32,670 nucleotides of DNA from a bacterium (GCA_028277985.1 JANQFG010000153.1:1-32670), one strand, 5' to 3'; shown: positions 22,056-31,115, counted from the first letter of the stretch. Translations and numbers: made by a program. The notes: a model not told the origin generated them from the sequence alone.

Positions 22056-23267
22056 TCATTGGGACATGCGTCGAATGAGCTCGAAGGTCTGCTCCGCGAT
22101 TTGTAGCTCTTCGTCCGTGGCGATCACGAGGATTTTCACCTCGCTGTTTGCGGTCTGGATCTCGAAGGGTGGCGGGGAGCCCCCGTGATTCTTCTCCGTG
22201 TCCAGGGCGATCCCAAGCCCCGAGAGCCCCTGGCAGCAGGCATCTCGAATCGGAGCAGCCCTCTCGCCGATTCCGGCCGTGAAGACGATCGCATCGACGC
22301 TTCCGAGCGCAGCCGTGTAGGCGCCGATGTACTTCTTCACGCGATAGCAGTACATGTCGATGGCCAGTCGTGCCCGGTCGTCCCCGGCGTCCGCCTTTTC
22401 GAGCACCTCCCGCATGTCGTTCGTGCCGCAGATCCCCTTGAACCCACTCTCCTTGTTGAGGACGGCATCCAGCTCATCCGGGGTCAGGCCTGCTTCCCGG
22501 AGAAGGTAGAAGTGTAAGGCAGGGTCGATGTCGCCGCAGCGGGTCCCCATGATCAGCCCCTCCAGGGGGGTCATGCCCATGGAGGTGTCCACGCATCGGC
22601 CCTGCCGGACTGCGGCGACACTCGCACCGTTCCCAAGGTGCAGGGTGATGAGGTTCAGAGAGGCAAGGGGCCTGTTCAGAAAAGCGGCTGCCTGCCCGGC
22701 CACATATTCGTGGGAGGTTCCGTGGAATCCGTAGCGCCGGACCCGGTGCCGGGCATACAGCTCGTGAGGGATCGCGTAATGGTAGGCCCTGGGCGGGATC
22801 GACTGGTGGAAGGCCGTATCAAAGACCGCGACCTGGGGCAGATCGGGGGCCACCTCCAGGGCGACCTCGATGCCGATCAGGTTGGCCGGGTTGTGGAGTG
22901 GGGCGAGCGGAATGTTCTGCCGGATCACCTGGAGAACCTTCTCGTCGATTCGTGTCGGTTCCGTGAAATCCTCCCCCCCGTGCACGACCCGATGTCCGAT
23001 CCCGGCCAGGCCGCCTCCGTCCTCTCCCGTGCTCGAGGCGGACAAGGCCTCGACGATCTGCCGCATCCCTTCCCTGTGATCGGCAACCCTGCCTTCCCTG
23101 TGTGTCTCGGTGATTTCCCCCTGTGCATTCACGGCCTGATGTGTGAGCGTGCTGGTCTCTTCCCCGATCCGTTCCACGAGGCCGGACGCGAGAACCTCCC
23201 GTCCCACCATTTGGAACAGCTTGTATTTGATCGACGAGCTCCCGGAGTTGAGGACCAGGATTCTCAT
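22056..23267 (-). CDS. ackA: acetate kinase
   Basis: A 403-residue enzyme of exactly the usual length. Acetate kinase signatures are LNSGSSSIKYKLF at the N-terminus, GHRVVHGGEDF, YGFHGTSHEYV (about residues 175-185) and a C-terminal VFTAGIGERA. It interconverts acetyl phosphate plus ADP with acetate plus ATP in the cytoplasm, giving substrate-level phosphorylation during acetate formation or activating acetate for uptake. The start codon overlaps the stop of pta by 4 bases (ATGA), so translation is coupled and the two enzymes are made together. The catalytic arginine and histidine neighbourhoods look intact. It is the terminal gene of the unit; the next gene downstream has its own promoter. 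Confidence 0.96.
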   Translation of the reverse strand: MRILVLNSGSSSIKYKLFQMVGREVLASGLVERIGEETSTLTHQAVNAQGEITETHREGRVADHREGMRQIVEALSASSTGEDGGGLAGIGHRVVHGGEDFTEPTRIDEKVLQVIRQNIPLAPLHNPANLIGIEVALEVAPDLPQVAVFDTAFHQSIPPRAYHYAIPHELYARHRVRRYGFHGTSHEYVAGQAAAFLNRPLASLNLITLHLGNGASVAAVRQGRCVDTSMGMTPLEGLIMGTRCGDIDPALHFYLLREAGLTPDELDAVLNKESGFKGICGTNDMREVLEKADAGDDRARLAIDMYCYRVKKYIGAYTAALGSVDAIVFTAGIGERAAPIRDACCQGLSGLGIALDTEKNHGGSPPPFEIQTANSEVKILVIATDEELQIAEQTFELIRRMSQ

Positions 23268-25363
23268 GATGCGCCTTTCATCGACTGGGCCTGGATGGCC
23301 GTGATGGCGACCGTGTTGACGATGTCATTGACCGTGCATCCACGGCTCAGGTCGTTGACCGGCTTGTTCAAGCCCTGCAGGACAGGGCCGATCGCAAGGG
23401 CGCCGGCCGATCTCTGCACCGCTTTGTAGGTGTTGTTTCCGGTGTTCAGGTCCGGGAAGATGAAGACCGTGGCCCGACCGGCCACATCGCTGTCCGGCAT
23501 CTTGGTCTTGGCCACCCCCGGGTCCACCGCCGCATCGTACTGGATCGGTCCCTCGATCCTGAGGTCGGGGCTTCGCTCTTTTGCGATCCGGGTGGCGTCC
23601 CGGACCTTGTCCACGTCTTCCCCCTTGCCGGACTCGCCGGTCGAATAAGAGAGCATGGCGACCCGGGGCTCGATGCCGAACTTCCGGGCCGTTTCCGCCG
23701 AGCTGATTGCGATATCGGCCAACTGTTCCGGGTTCGGGTCCGGGTTGATCGCGCAATCCCCGTATGCGAGGACCCGATCCTCCAGGCACATGAGAAACAC
23801 GCTCGACACGATCGAGCGGCCCGGCTGGGTGCGGATGATCTCGAAGGCGGGCCGGATGGTCTGCTGGGTCGTGTGGACGGCTCCCGAGACCATGCCGCCT
23901 GCGATTCCCTGCTGCACCATCATCGTCCCGAAGTAGCTCACCTCTTCCATGGCGTCCCAGGCCCGATTCATGTGGATGCCCTTGTGTTTGCGCATCTCGA
24001 AGTAGATCTCTGCAAACTCCTTTCGCCATTCGGACCGTGCCGGATCCACGACCGCGACCCCTTCCAGGCTGAGCCCGAGCAGATCGATACGCCTCCGTAC
24101 ATCCTCTTCGTTGCCCAGCAGGGTGATGTCCAGTACGTTTCTGCGCGCCAGGATCTCGCAGGCCTTCAGGATCCTCTCGTCCATGCCTTCGGGCAGCACG
24201 ATGTGCTGTCGGTCGCTTCGGGCCCGCTCGATCAGATCGTTCTCGAACATGATGGGCGTGACCCAAGTGGAGGGCGCACCTACGATGAGGTCCCCAAGCT
24301 CTTTCACGTCCACATGTGATTCGAACACCCCCAGGGCGGTCGCGATCTTGCGGTCGTTCTCCGGCCGCAGGACCGCGGGGATCGTGTTCACGCTTGTGGC
24401 CGTGGTGTAGGTATCCTTGTCCACGCTGATCACGGGCACCTTGGATTGGGTGAGGCCCTCCATCAGTCTCTGGACCTGCGGCTCGGGCTTCAATCCTCCT
24501 GTCAGCAAGAGTCCGGAAATGTTTGGGTAGGTCTCCGAGAAGGCGGACGCCAGGCTGACGAGGATCACGTCGGCCCGGTCCCCGGGAGTGATGATCAGGG
24601 ATCCGTCCAGAACGTAGTTCAAGAAATTCGGCAACTGCATTGCGGCGATCTTGAAATCGTGAACCTCCCGATTGAGCCAATCCAGATCTCCCTGCATGAT
24701 CCGGCCGCCCAGGGCGGTTGCGATCTCGCCCACGGTCGGTTTTCCTAGAATCTCCTCTTCGGGCAGGATGTAGACGGCTCCTTCCTTTGCTCCGTCTTCC
24801 CGGAGCTTCTCCTCGACCGCGTCCACCAGATCGACATCCACCCGGTTTGCGATCGTCGCCAACAGGGTGCAACCCTGCCCCCGGAACGACTCCCGCGCCA
24901 CCCGGACGGCTTGCATCACCTGGTCCGCCGACCTGCGGCGGCCGTTGACCATGGCCAGGACGGGACACCCCAGGTTGATCGCCAGATCGGCGTTGAACTC
25001 GAACTCAAAGGCGGACGATACCCTCGTGAAATCTGTGCCCTCACACAGAACGAAATCACAGCCCGACTCGAGCTGGTTGTACTTGCCGACGACGCTCTTC
25101 AGGAGTTCGGCGTACTTTCCCTCTGCGGTCATCCGGCGCGCCTCATCATGGGTATGGGCGTACGCCTGTTCGTAGGTGTGTTCGAGATTGTAGCGGTTGA
25201 GGATGAGGTGAAGCTCTTTGTCGGGCCGATCGCTGGAGGCGATGACCGGCCGGAAGAAACCCACTTTGCGGACACGCCTCGACAGCAATTCCATCAGGCC
25301 GAGGGCAACGACCGATTTGCCGCTTCTCGCTTCCATGGCGGCCAGGTACAGGCTCTTCGCCAT
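23264..25363 (-). CDS. pta: phosphate acetyltransferase (long form with BioD-like and DRTGG domains)
   Basis: A 699-residue, three-part phosphotransacetylase. The N-terminal P-loop domain of the BioD/CobB type begins MAKSLYLAAMEARSGKSVVA. A DRTGG-type regulatory domain lies around residues 210-330 (TPGDRADVILVSLASA). The catalytic PTA domain occupies about 370-695 (IVLPEGMDERILKACEIL, GTMMVQQGIAGGMVSGAVHT, LALGPVLQGLNKPVNDLSRG-like C-terminus). It interconverts acetyl-CoA and acetyl phosphate. This long form equals the enterobacterial Pta layout. AAGGGGGA seven bases upstream supports the ATG at 25363; the GTG/ATG options up to 25399 do not have one. It is followed by ackA with a 4-base overlap. 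Confidence 0.95.
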   Translation of the reverse strand: MAKSLYLAAMEARSGKSVVALGLMELLSRRVRKVGFFRPVIASSDRPDKELHLILNRYNLEHTYEQAYAHTHDEARRMTAEGKYAELLKSVVGKYNQLESGCDFVLCEGTDFTRVSSAFEFEFNADLAINLGCPVLAMVNGRRRSADQVMQAVRVARESFRGQGCTLLATIANRVDVDLVDAVEEKLREDGAKEGAVYILPEEEILGKPTVGEIATALGGRIMQGDLDWLNREVHDFKIAAMQLPNFLNYVLDGSLIITPGDRADVILVSLASAFSETYPNISGLLLTGGLKPEPQVQRLMEGLTQSKVPVISVDKDTYTTATSVNTIPAVLRPENDRKIATALGVFESHVDVKELGDLIVGAPSTWVTPIMFENDLIERARSDRQHIVLPEGMDERILKACEILARRNVLDITLLGNEEDVRRRIDLLGLSLEGVAVVDPARSEWRKEFAEIYFEMRKHKGIHMNRAWDAMEEVSYFGTMMVQQGIAGGMVSGAVHTTQQTIRPAFEIIRTQPGRSIVSSVFLMCLEDRVLAYGDCAINPDPNPEQLADIAISSAETARKFGIEPRVAMLSYSTGESGKGEDVDKVRDATRIAKERSPDLRIEGPIQYDAAVDPGVAKTKMPDSDVAGRATVFIFPDLNTGNNTYKAVQRSAGALAIGPVLQGLNKPVNDLSRGCTVNDIVNTVAITAIQAQSMKGAS

Positions 25364-25435
25364 CGTCTTGTCCCCCTTCGTTCTCGAGGATGTGGCCATC
25401 GTAGCACGAGTCCTTCCTGTGCTCCACCCCGGGTC

Positions 25436-25462
25436 GGTGGTGAGTGGCAGGTGGCTAGTGGC
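25436..25462. repeat. degenerate AGTGGC/AGGTGGC word array
   Basis: GGTGGTGAGTGGCAGGTGGCTAGTGGC is made of four imperfect copies of a 6-8 base word ending in GTGGC/GTGG. It lies in the divergent gap between pta and the PNPOx-like gene. Intergenic words of this kind are common filler in related genomes. No promoter is convincing here. Confidence 0.35.
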
Positions 25463-25572
25463 ATGCTCAAGGGAGGGGGAAGCGAACGGGACGTCCGAAT
25501 CGGAATGAGGCCTGGGCGCATCGGAGATACTGAATCACGAGTACGGAATTTCCCTCTGAGAGGAGAACGGGT

Positions 25573-25995
25573 ATGGCAACACTCAAGGATCACATCCTGG
25601 AGATCATAGGGGGCCAGCACCTGGCTTCCCTGGCTACCGTGACAGAGGAAGGGAAGCCCTGGGTAAGGTATGTGATCGCCACGGGCGACAAGGATCTGAC
25701 CCTGCGATTTGCGTGTTTCCTCGATTCCAGGAAGGTGGCACAGATCAAGAAGAACCCCGAAGTCCATCTGACATGCGGCGTGACCGCACCCCAGGCAGCG
25801 GAGAGTTACCTCCAGATCCAGGGACGGGCCGAGGTGTCCACGGACGAGGCGGAACGGGGGGCCTACTGGAAGGAGGAGCTCAGGCGCTATTTCAAGGGGC
25901 CGGACGACCCGAACTACTGTGTCGTAAGGGTTGTCCCCTACCGAATCGAGTACATGGCGCCCGGCTCCATGGAACCGGAAGTCTGGATCCGCTGA
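25573..25995 (+). CDS. pyridoxamine 5'-phosphate oxidase-like FMN-binding protein
   Basis: A 140-residue split-barrel protein of the PNPOx-like/general stress protein 26 class. It starts with a helix and the strand HLASLATVTEEGKPWVRYV, the usual opening of the fold, then LRFACFLDSRKVAQIKKNPEVHLTCG, with the SRKVAQI segment where FMN phosphate is typically contacted. The C-terminal YRIEYMAPG closes the barrel. Members bind FMN, F420 or heme and mostly act as small redox proteins; true vitamin B6 synthesis is unlikely at this length. GAGAGGAGAAC lies before the ATG. The gene is divergent from pta, with no operon partner. The substrate is unknown. Confidence 0.85.
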   Translation: MATLKDHILEIIGGQHLASLATVTEEGKPWVRYVIATGDKDLTLRFACFLDSRKVAQIKKNPEVHLTCGVTAPQAAESYLQIQGRAEVSTDEAERGAYWKEELRRYFKGPDDPNYCVVRVVPYRIEYMAPGSMEPEVWIR

Positions 25996-26065
25996 CACAA
26001 GAACGATATCGACTGGCTCGCGTCAGCCACGGGCCTTCGCGCTCATCCGGCTATGCATTCCGCCT

Positions 26066-26095
26066 TTGACGGCTCTTCCGGTTTGTGCACATATT
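26066..26095 (+). promoter_or_regulatory. candidate promoter of the FmdE-like gene
   Basis: TTGACG (26066-26071), an 18-base spacer and CATATT (26090-26095), with TATTAT overlapping at 26092-26097. The region is locally AT-rich in an otherwise GC-rich gap, and is about 100 bases upstream of the start codon. Confidence 0.35.
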
Positions 26096-26198
26096 ATGGT
26101 GGGCGAACACCACCGGTCCGATTGCAGGTTGCCCATGGTTGGTCGTATGCTTTGAAGAAAGCGCTTCGACAAGGAGAACGACCGCAAGGAGGCAGACG

Positions 26199-26825
26199 AT
26201 GAAGGGTGAAGAGGTCGTGAAGACAGAGGAATTCAAGCGGTGTCTCGATTTTCACGGGCATCTCTGCCCGGGACTTTCGATCGGGTACCGGGCGGCAAAG
26301 GCGGGGCTCGCCTGGCTGGCCGAGAACCGGGCCGTCGACGAGGAGCTGGTCGCCATCGTGGAGAACGATGCCTGCGGGTCGGATGCAGTCCAGGTGTTGA
26401 CCGGGTGCACCTTCGGCAAGGGCAACTTCTTCTTCAAGGACCACGGGAAGCAAGTCTTCACCTTTTTCGCAAGGCAGTCCGGCAAGGCGGTGCGGATCGC
26501 CCTGCGAGCGGACGCCCTGGACCCGGGCGATGGACAAGCCGAGCTGATTCGGAAGATGCGCGACCAGGAGGCCACCGAGCAGGACCAACAGGAGTTCAAC
26601 AAACTCAAAGAGCAGAGGAGCTACGAGATCCTTGCACGGCCCGTGGAGGAGCTCTTCAAGATCGAGCCGGTTCGCGCTGAGCCCCCGGCCCCGGCCAGGA
26701 TCCATGACTCGGAACCCTGCGCCCGGTGCGGCGAGAAGACCATGGTCACCCGGCTGGACGAAGTGGAAGGAGAAAAGGTCTGCAGGGATTGCAGCGGCCG
26801 TGGGGGGGAAGCGAAGCCCTCCTGA
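26199..26825 (+). CDS. FmdE-family protein with C-terminal zinc ribbon
   Basis: A 208-residue protein. The FmdE domain begins with CLDFHGHLCPGLSIGYRAA (about residues 13-31), whose Cys-x3-His-x-H-x-C pattern is the family's probable metal site, followed by IVENDACGSDAVQVLTGCTFGKGN. The tail carries CARCGEK and CRDCSG, a four-Cys zinc ribbon common in bacterial FmdE proteins. FmdE was named for a gene beside methanogen formylmethanofuran dehydrogenase; in deltaproteobacteria stand-alone copies occur near molybdenum or tungsten cofactor genes, and the exact role is unsettled. AAGGAGG six bases upstream fixes the ATG at 26199. No formylmethanofuran dehydrogenase subunit is nearby. Confidence 0.88.
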   Translation: MKGEEVVKTEEFKRCLDFHGHLCPGLSIGYRAAKAGLAWLAENRAVDEELVAIVENDACGSDAVQVLTGCTFGKGNFFFKDHGKQVFTFFARQSGKAVRIALRADALDPGDGQAELIRKMRDQEATEQDQQEFNKLKEQRSYEILARPVEELFKIEPVRAEPPAPARIHDSEPCARCGEKTMVTRLDEVEGEKVCRDCSGRGGEAKPS

Positions 26826-26846
26826 TCTCAAGAAGGCTCTCGAAAC

Positions 26847-27350
26847 CTACCATTTCTCAGCGAAGTTGCACGTGCCGCACACCGGCTGGTGCGTGGTCAA
26901 AACGTCGGTCATCTCTTCCGGCGGCACGTCTTCCCACTGGAGCAGCCTGTGGTCGGGCCCGACCAGGGCGGGCTTGTGCTCGTGCCAGCGGATATCCCCG
27001 ATTCCCTTGTCGCAACAGGCACAGGCCTTGCCCTCGTACCAGGACTCGAGCTTCTTCTTGACCATGCAGCTCTCCGGGGATGCCTCGAGCTGAGAAAGAC
27101 ATTCCTGGCCGCAGTCCTGTTTCTCCGGCCATCGTGTGCAGTCGGTCAGGCGAAGGGAGGCCTTGCCGACAGTACCGGAGAGAGCCGCCCGCGTTGCGTC
27201 CACATCCACCCCCACGGGCTGTTCCGTTTCCGGGCAGGTCAGGACCATCTTGTTCCTGTATCGCAGATAGGACCGTAGGACGCGAACCAGGAGCAGGCAG
27301 ACCCCGATCAGGAGGAGCGCGCCTAAGAGAATTCGGATGCCGACAGACAT
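26847..27350 (-). CDS. membrane-anchored Cys-rich conserved hypothetical protein
   Basis: A 167-residue protein with one N-terminal membrane helix (ILLGALLLIGVCLLLVRVL, about residues 7-25). The soluble part starts LTCPETEQPVGVDVDAT and is rich in cysteine: LTDCTRWPEKQDCGQECLSQLEA, then KACACCDKGIG, and PVCGTCNFAEKW at the end. The paired motifs (CPET, CGQEC, CACC, CGTC) suggest several metal or heme-free redox sites; no CxxCH heme motif is present. Proteins of this pattern (membrane helix, WPERQDC-like motif, WHEHKPALVGPD) recur in deltaproteobacteria and Acidobacteria in my recollection, without known function. It is convergent with the FmdE-like gene and divergent from the MerR-like regulator. 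Confidence 0.7.
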   Translation of the reverse strand: MSVGIRILLGALLLIGVCLLLVRVLRSYLRYRNKMVLTCPETEQPVGVDVDATRAALSGTVGKASLRLTDCTRWPEKQDCGQECLSQLEASPESCMVKKKLESWYEGKACACCDKGIGDIRWHEHKPALVGPDHRLLQWEDVPPEEMTDVLTTHQPVCGTCNFAEKW

Positions 27351-27441
27351 GGGCTACCTTCCGGCATTATGGGTGCATACAGAAAGTATAGGAGGGGCGT
27401 CGTCGGCATGTCAATCGAGCTTTCGGGGCGCAGGATTTCTG

Positions 27442-27471
27442 TTGACAGGTCGCGGGATTCCCTGGTAGGGT
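27442..27471 (+). promoter_or_regulatory. candidate promoter of the MerR-type regulator
   Basis: TTGACA (27442-27447), an 18-base spacer and TAGGGT (27466-27471). The -35 is perfect and the -10 is weak (3 of 6), as is common for activator-dependent promoters. Confidence 0.45.
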
Positions 27472-27486
27472 GGGCGGGTCAAACTA

Positions 27487-27508
27487 GAAAGTTAGACCTG
27501 CTACTTTC
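27487..27508. promoter_or_regulatory. inverted repeat in the regulator's leader, possible operator
   Basis: GAAAGT(T)AG and CTACTTTC form an inverted repeat with one bulged base and a 5-base centre. It lies 15 bases after the promoter's -10 box and before the GTG start at 27536, a suitable place for autoregulation by the MerR-type protein. Confidence 0.4.
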
Positions 27509-27535
27509 CAATTCTTCACCATTCTGGGGCCAGCC

Positions 27536-28972
27536 GTGGCGCGCACCGCCGACAAGCCGACCGGGTTGAGAATCAGCCAGCTCGCCCGTCTGGCGGACGT
27601 CTCGATTCCGACCATCAAGCACTATCTTCGAGAAGGCCTCATTCCCCGCCCGGTCAAGACGGGCCGCACCATGTCCTACTACGACCCGGGCTGCGTGGAG
27701 AGGATCCAGAAGATCAAGCGGCTGCAGACCGAACGATTCCTTCCCTTGAGCGCGATCAAGAAGATCATCAAGAGCGGCAAATCGATCGAGGACGAGCTGG
27801 CCCTGGGCGAGGCGATGATGTGCATCTCGGAGGTTTCCGCATCCGAGAGGTGCATTCCCAGGGACAGGGTCGAGAAACAGACCGGGTATTCGAGGAACGA
27901 CCTGGAGAAGATGGAGCGGATCGGGCTGATCCGGCCGAGGGAGACGGATCGAGGCAAAGAATACGACCCGGTGGACTGCAAGATCCTTTCGCTGATCCGA
28001 CAGCGCGAAGAGGCCGGGTTTCCCCTCGATTACTCCCTCGACATGATGTCCCTCTATCGGAAGCACATCCAGACCATCGTCAGGGAAGATGCGAAGTTGT
28101 TTGCCCGAAGGCTGCTTCCGAATGCGAGCGCCCGGGAGGTCGCACAGTACATAAGGGAGGGGGACAGGGCCCTCGGGGCGTTCATGCCCCTCATCCGCGA
28201 GAAGCTAGCCAGGGCCAATGCGGAGATGATCATCGAATCCATGGACGGTGCATCCCGTTCCCTCAGAGAGTCCCTGCGGTTCCGGCTGGTGCCGGAGTGG
28301 GTGAGGAACGAGGGCGACGCGAAGAATGCAATCGGGTCGAACGGGTCCTTCTGGCCGCACTTTCTTCGGGCCGGGGGCCGCAAGAAGCCGGTGGTCAGCG
28401 ATGCGGCTCTTGCCGACGAGGAGTTGGCGGGCCTGCTCCTGGGTCTCAGGGACCTTACGACCGGCCGGGCCGAGGAAGCGTGCCGCCGATTCCAGCATGC
28501 CGGCCGATCAAAAAGGTTCGGGCCCCTTTCCGAAGCCCTCGAAGGGATGGCCCATCTCCAGAAGGCAGCGCAGGCACCGGGGTTGCTCGCCGGCCTCCAG
28601 GTCCTGAAAGAGGCTCTAGGCTGCCTGCAGGCCTCCCGCCGAAAGGCGCCGGAGCGGGATGTGAACCTGCTCGCCACCTACTTCCGCGGGATCGGTTTTG
28701 CGGTCGTCCCGGATCTGTTCGACACGCACGGGTGCGCGGCCAGAGAGCTGACGCTCGTAGCACGCCCGGCGGGAGCGAGGAAGGAAGGCATGGCGGACAT
28801 GTTTCATCACGAAGTGCGTCTGAAAGCCGCAATGTTCCTCGCGACCATGTATTCTGAGGACGAGGATTACGAGCGTGCCGCAAAGATCCTGGAGGGGTTG
28901 GTGGAGGCAGGGGGCGATAGCTTCTATAGCAGGTGGGCTTCCCGCCAGATGAAGAAGATTCGGAAGAGCTAA
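27536..28972 (+). CDS. long MerR-type regulator with two HTH domains and helical C-terminus
   Basis: A 478-residue regulator, over three times the usual MerR length. The first MerR HTH is at about residues 12-80 (LRISQLARLADVSIPTIKHY, LREGLIPRP, MSYYDPGCVERIQKIKRLQ). A second MerR-like unit follows at about 108-180 (IPRDRVEKQTGYSRNDLEKM, ERIGLIRPR, EYDPVDCKILSLIRQREEAG). The remaining 300 residues look helical, with TPR-like stretches near the end (EDYERAAKILEGLVEAGGDS). The start is GTG after GGGGCC, a weak site, but no better start is in frame. It precedes hyuA by 31 bp on the same strand, so it probably controls the hydantoinase-type operon and may be cotranscribed with it. The effector is unknown. 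Confidence 0.82.
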   Translation: MARTADKPTGLRISQLARLADVSIPTIKHYLREGLIPRPVKTGRTMSYYDPGCVERIQKIKRLQTERFLPLSAIKKIIKSGKSIEDELALGEAMMCISEVSASERCIPRDRVEKQTGYSRNDLEKMERIGLIRPRETDRGKEYDPVDCKILSLIRQREEAGFPLDYSLDMMSLYRKHIQTIVREDAKLFARRLLPNASAREVAQYIREGDRALGAFMPLIREKLARANAEMIIESMDGASRSLRESLRFRLVPEWVRNEGDAKNAIGSNGSFWPHFLRAGGRKKPVVSDAALADEELAGLLLGLRDLTTGRAEEACRRFQHAGRSKRFGPLSEALEGMAHLQKAAQAPGLLAGLQVLKEALGCLQASRRKAPERDVNLLATYFRGIGFAVVPDLFDTHGCAARELTLVARPAGARKEGMADMFHHEVRLKAAMFLATMYSEDEDYERAAKILEGLVEAGGDSFYSRWASRQMKKIRKS

Positions 28973-29003
28973 CGGACCTCAAGTGACACGGGGAGAGGGC
29001 GAA

Positions 29004-31091
29004 GTGGGACACAAGATCGGCATCGACGTGGGCGGCACCTTTACCGACCTGGTGTATGTGACCGGAGAGGGGTCGATTCTCGTGGTCAAGACCCCGACCA
29101 CTCCGGAGAACCAGGCAAAAGGAGTGCTGGCCGGACTCGAGAAGGCTGCGTCCCGTGAGGGCGTGAGTCTGGGCGATTTCCTGAGGGAAACGGACCTGAT
29201 CATTCACGGCACGACGGTGGCCACGAACACGATGCTCGAGTTCAACGGGGCCAGGACCGGTCTGATTACGACCAAGGGGTTTCGGGACGATATCGAGATT
29301 CGGCGAGGCCACAAGGAGCGTATCTTCGATCCCCGGTATCCGAAACCGGTCCCGATCGCCTTGCGTCGCCATCGCCTGACGGTGGACGAGCGGATCGATC
29401 GGGAGGGCAAGGTCATTACCCCCCTGGACGAGGACGAGGTCGTCCGGGTCGTGCGTAAGCTCAAGGAAGCCGGCGTCGGATCGATCGGCGTATGTCTCTT
29501 CTTCGGGTTCCTGAATCCTGCCCACGAGAAGAGGGTGGCGGAGATCGCCCGACGCGAGTACCCGGAGGCCTTCCTCTCCCTGTCGCACGAGGTCCTGCCC
29601 CAGATCCGGGAGTTCGAGCGGGTCAGCACGACCCTGGTGAATGCCTACACGAGTCCCAAGCTGAAGAGATACCTCGAGAACCTCGAATCGGAGCTGGCTC
29701 GTCTCGGGTTTGCCAGGGAGTTCTTCGTCATGCTCTCCAACGGTGGGATCATGAACCCGGACTACGCGGGCAAGTACGCGGTCTACAGCCTGCTCTCCGG
29801 CCCGGCTGGAGGCGTAGTCGCCTGTTCGCAGCTCATCGGGGAACTTGCCGGTGAAAAGGACATCATCACGGTCGATATGGGGGGAACGAGCTACGATGTC
29901 GCCCTGATCCGGGGCGGCAGGCCGACCGTCACGACCGAGCGGTGGGTGAGCCGGTACAGAGCCGCGGTCCCGATGCTCGACATTCACACGATCGGTGCAG
30001 GGGGCGGAAGCGTCGCCTGGGTGGATCCCGGCGGGGCCTTGCAGGTGGGCCCACAGAGTTCGGGCGCGGTGCCGGGACCTGCCTGCTACGGCAGGGGTGG
30101 CGCGGAGCCTACCGTCACGGATGCGAATCTCCTCCTTGGGTTCCTGGATCCCGAGACCTTCCTCGGAGGGGAGATGAAGCTCGATCGCGGCGCAGCCGAG
30201 AAAGCGGTTGAACAGAAGGTGGCCCGCCCTCTCGGCCTCGATACGACCCGGGCCGCGAACGGCATCTTCCGCATCGTCAACAACAACATGTCGAACGGAA
30301 TTCGTGTCGTGTCGGTGCAACGAGGCTACGACCCGCGCGATTTCGTTCTTGTTGCCTTTGGCGGAAACGGTGCCATCCACGCCGGTGTGCAGGCCCGGGA
30401 TCTGGGTATCCGGAAGGTGATCGTCCCGCGGCTGGCGACCGCCTTTTCAGCGAGGGGCATGCTCAATTCGAACATCGTGATCACCAAGATGCGCACCTGC
30501 ATCATGCGTTCCGACGAAGCGGACATCCAGGCCCTCAACTCCCTTTTCGACGCCATGCGGAGGGACGTGGACGTGGATCTCCCCTCGTCGATTCGAGAGC
30601 GCAGCGGCCTGATGGGGGAGATGCGATTCCACTACGCCGTGGACATGCACTACAAGGGAGAGACCCACGAGATCACAGTCCCCATCGGTTCGGACGAGAA
30701 AGGCTCCGTTTCCGATGAAAACCTGGCGAAGGCGGTCCAGGCATTTCACGATGCCCACGAAAGCCTGCACACCTTCGCGAACCGGGATGACCCGGCTTAC
30801 TTGATGAACTTGAGGGTCGAGGCGGTCGTTGAGGTGTACAGGCCACCGCTCTGCAGGCTTCCCTTTGCCGGCGAAGACCCGTCCGAAGCCCGACGGAAGA
30901 ACCGGCAGGTGTATTTCGACGACGAAGGCGGGTTTCGCGACACACCGATCTACGAGGGATCGAGGGTCCGGTGCGGGAACGTTCTCCAGGGGCCGTGCGT
31001 GATCGAAGAGCCGGCCACCACGATCGTGGTCTACCGGGGGCAGACGGCTCGGCTGACCGAGTTCGATCATTACGAGATGTCGGTATTGTGA
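29004..31091 (+). CDS. hyuA: hydantoinase/oxoprolinase family protein, subunit A
   Basis: A 695-residue ATP-dependent subunit of the hydantoinase/5-oxoprolinase/acetone carboxylase family. The actin-like ATPase fold starts with KIGIDVGGTFTDLVYV; HGTTVATNTMLEFNGARTGL, LLSGPAGGVVACS and ITVDMGGTSYDVALI follow, and the C-terminus matches the family's HyuA end. Activity could be ATP-dependent ring opening of 5-oxoproline or a hydantoin, or phosphorylation during acetone/acetophenone carboxylation; sequence alone does not separate these. GAGAGGG lies five bases before the GTG at 29004; a GTG at 28983 would add seven residues. Subunit B follows after a 162-bp gap with an inverted repeat, an unusually long separation for this pair. 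Confidence 0.9.
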   Translation: MGHKIGIDVGGTFTDLVYVTGEGSILVVKTPTTPENQAKGVLAGLEKAASREGVSLGDFLRETDLIIHGTTVATNTMLEFNGARTGLITTKGFRDDIEIRRGHKERIFDPRYPKPVPIALRRHRLTVDERIDREGKVITPLDEDEVVRVVRKLKEAGVGSIGVCLFFGFLNPAHEKRVAEIARREYPEAFLSLSHEVLPQIREFERVSTTLVNAYTSPKLKRYLENLESELARLGFAREFFVMLSNGGIMNPDYAGKYAVYSLLSGPAGGVVACSQLIGELAGEKDIITVDMGGTSYDVALIRGGRPTVTTERWVSRYRAAVPMLDIHTIGAGGGSVAWVDPGGALQVGPQSSGAVPGPACYGRGGAEPTVTDANLLLGFLDPETFLGGEMKLDRGAAEKAVEQKVARPLGLDTTRAANGIFRIVNNNMSNGIRVVSVQRGYDPRDFVLVAFGGNGAIHAGVQARDLGIRKVIVPRLATAFSARGMLNSNIVITKMRTCIMRSDEADIQALNSLFDAMRRDVDVDLPSSIRERSGLMGEMRFHYAVDMHYKGETHEITVPIGSDEKGSVSDENLAKAVQAFHDAHESLHTFANRDDPAYLMNLRVEAVVEVYRPPLCRLPFAGEDPSEARRKNRQVYFDDEGGFRDTPIYEGSRVRCGNVLQGPCVIEEPATTIVVYRGQTARLTEFDHYEMSVL

Positions 31092-31115
31092 GCCAACAAG
31101 GTATCAGCAGTTAGG

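Noticed and set aside
28455..30380. A 641-codon open frame on the minus strand
   Set aside because: It spans the 3' part of the MerR-type gene and most of hyuA in antisense and has biased, motif-free composition.
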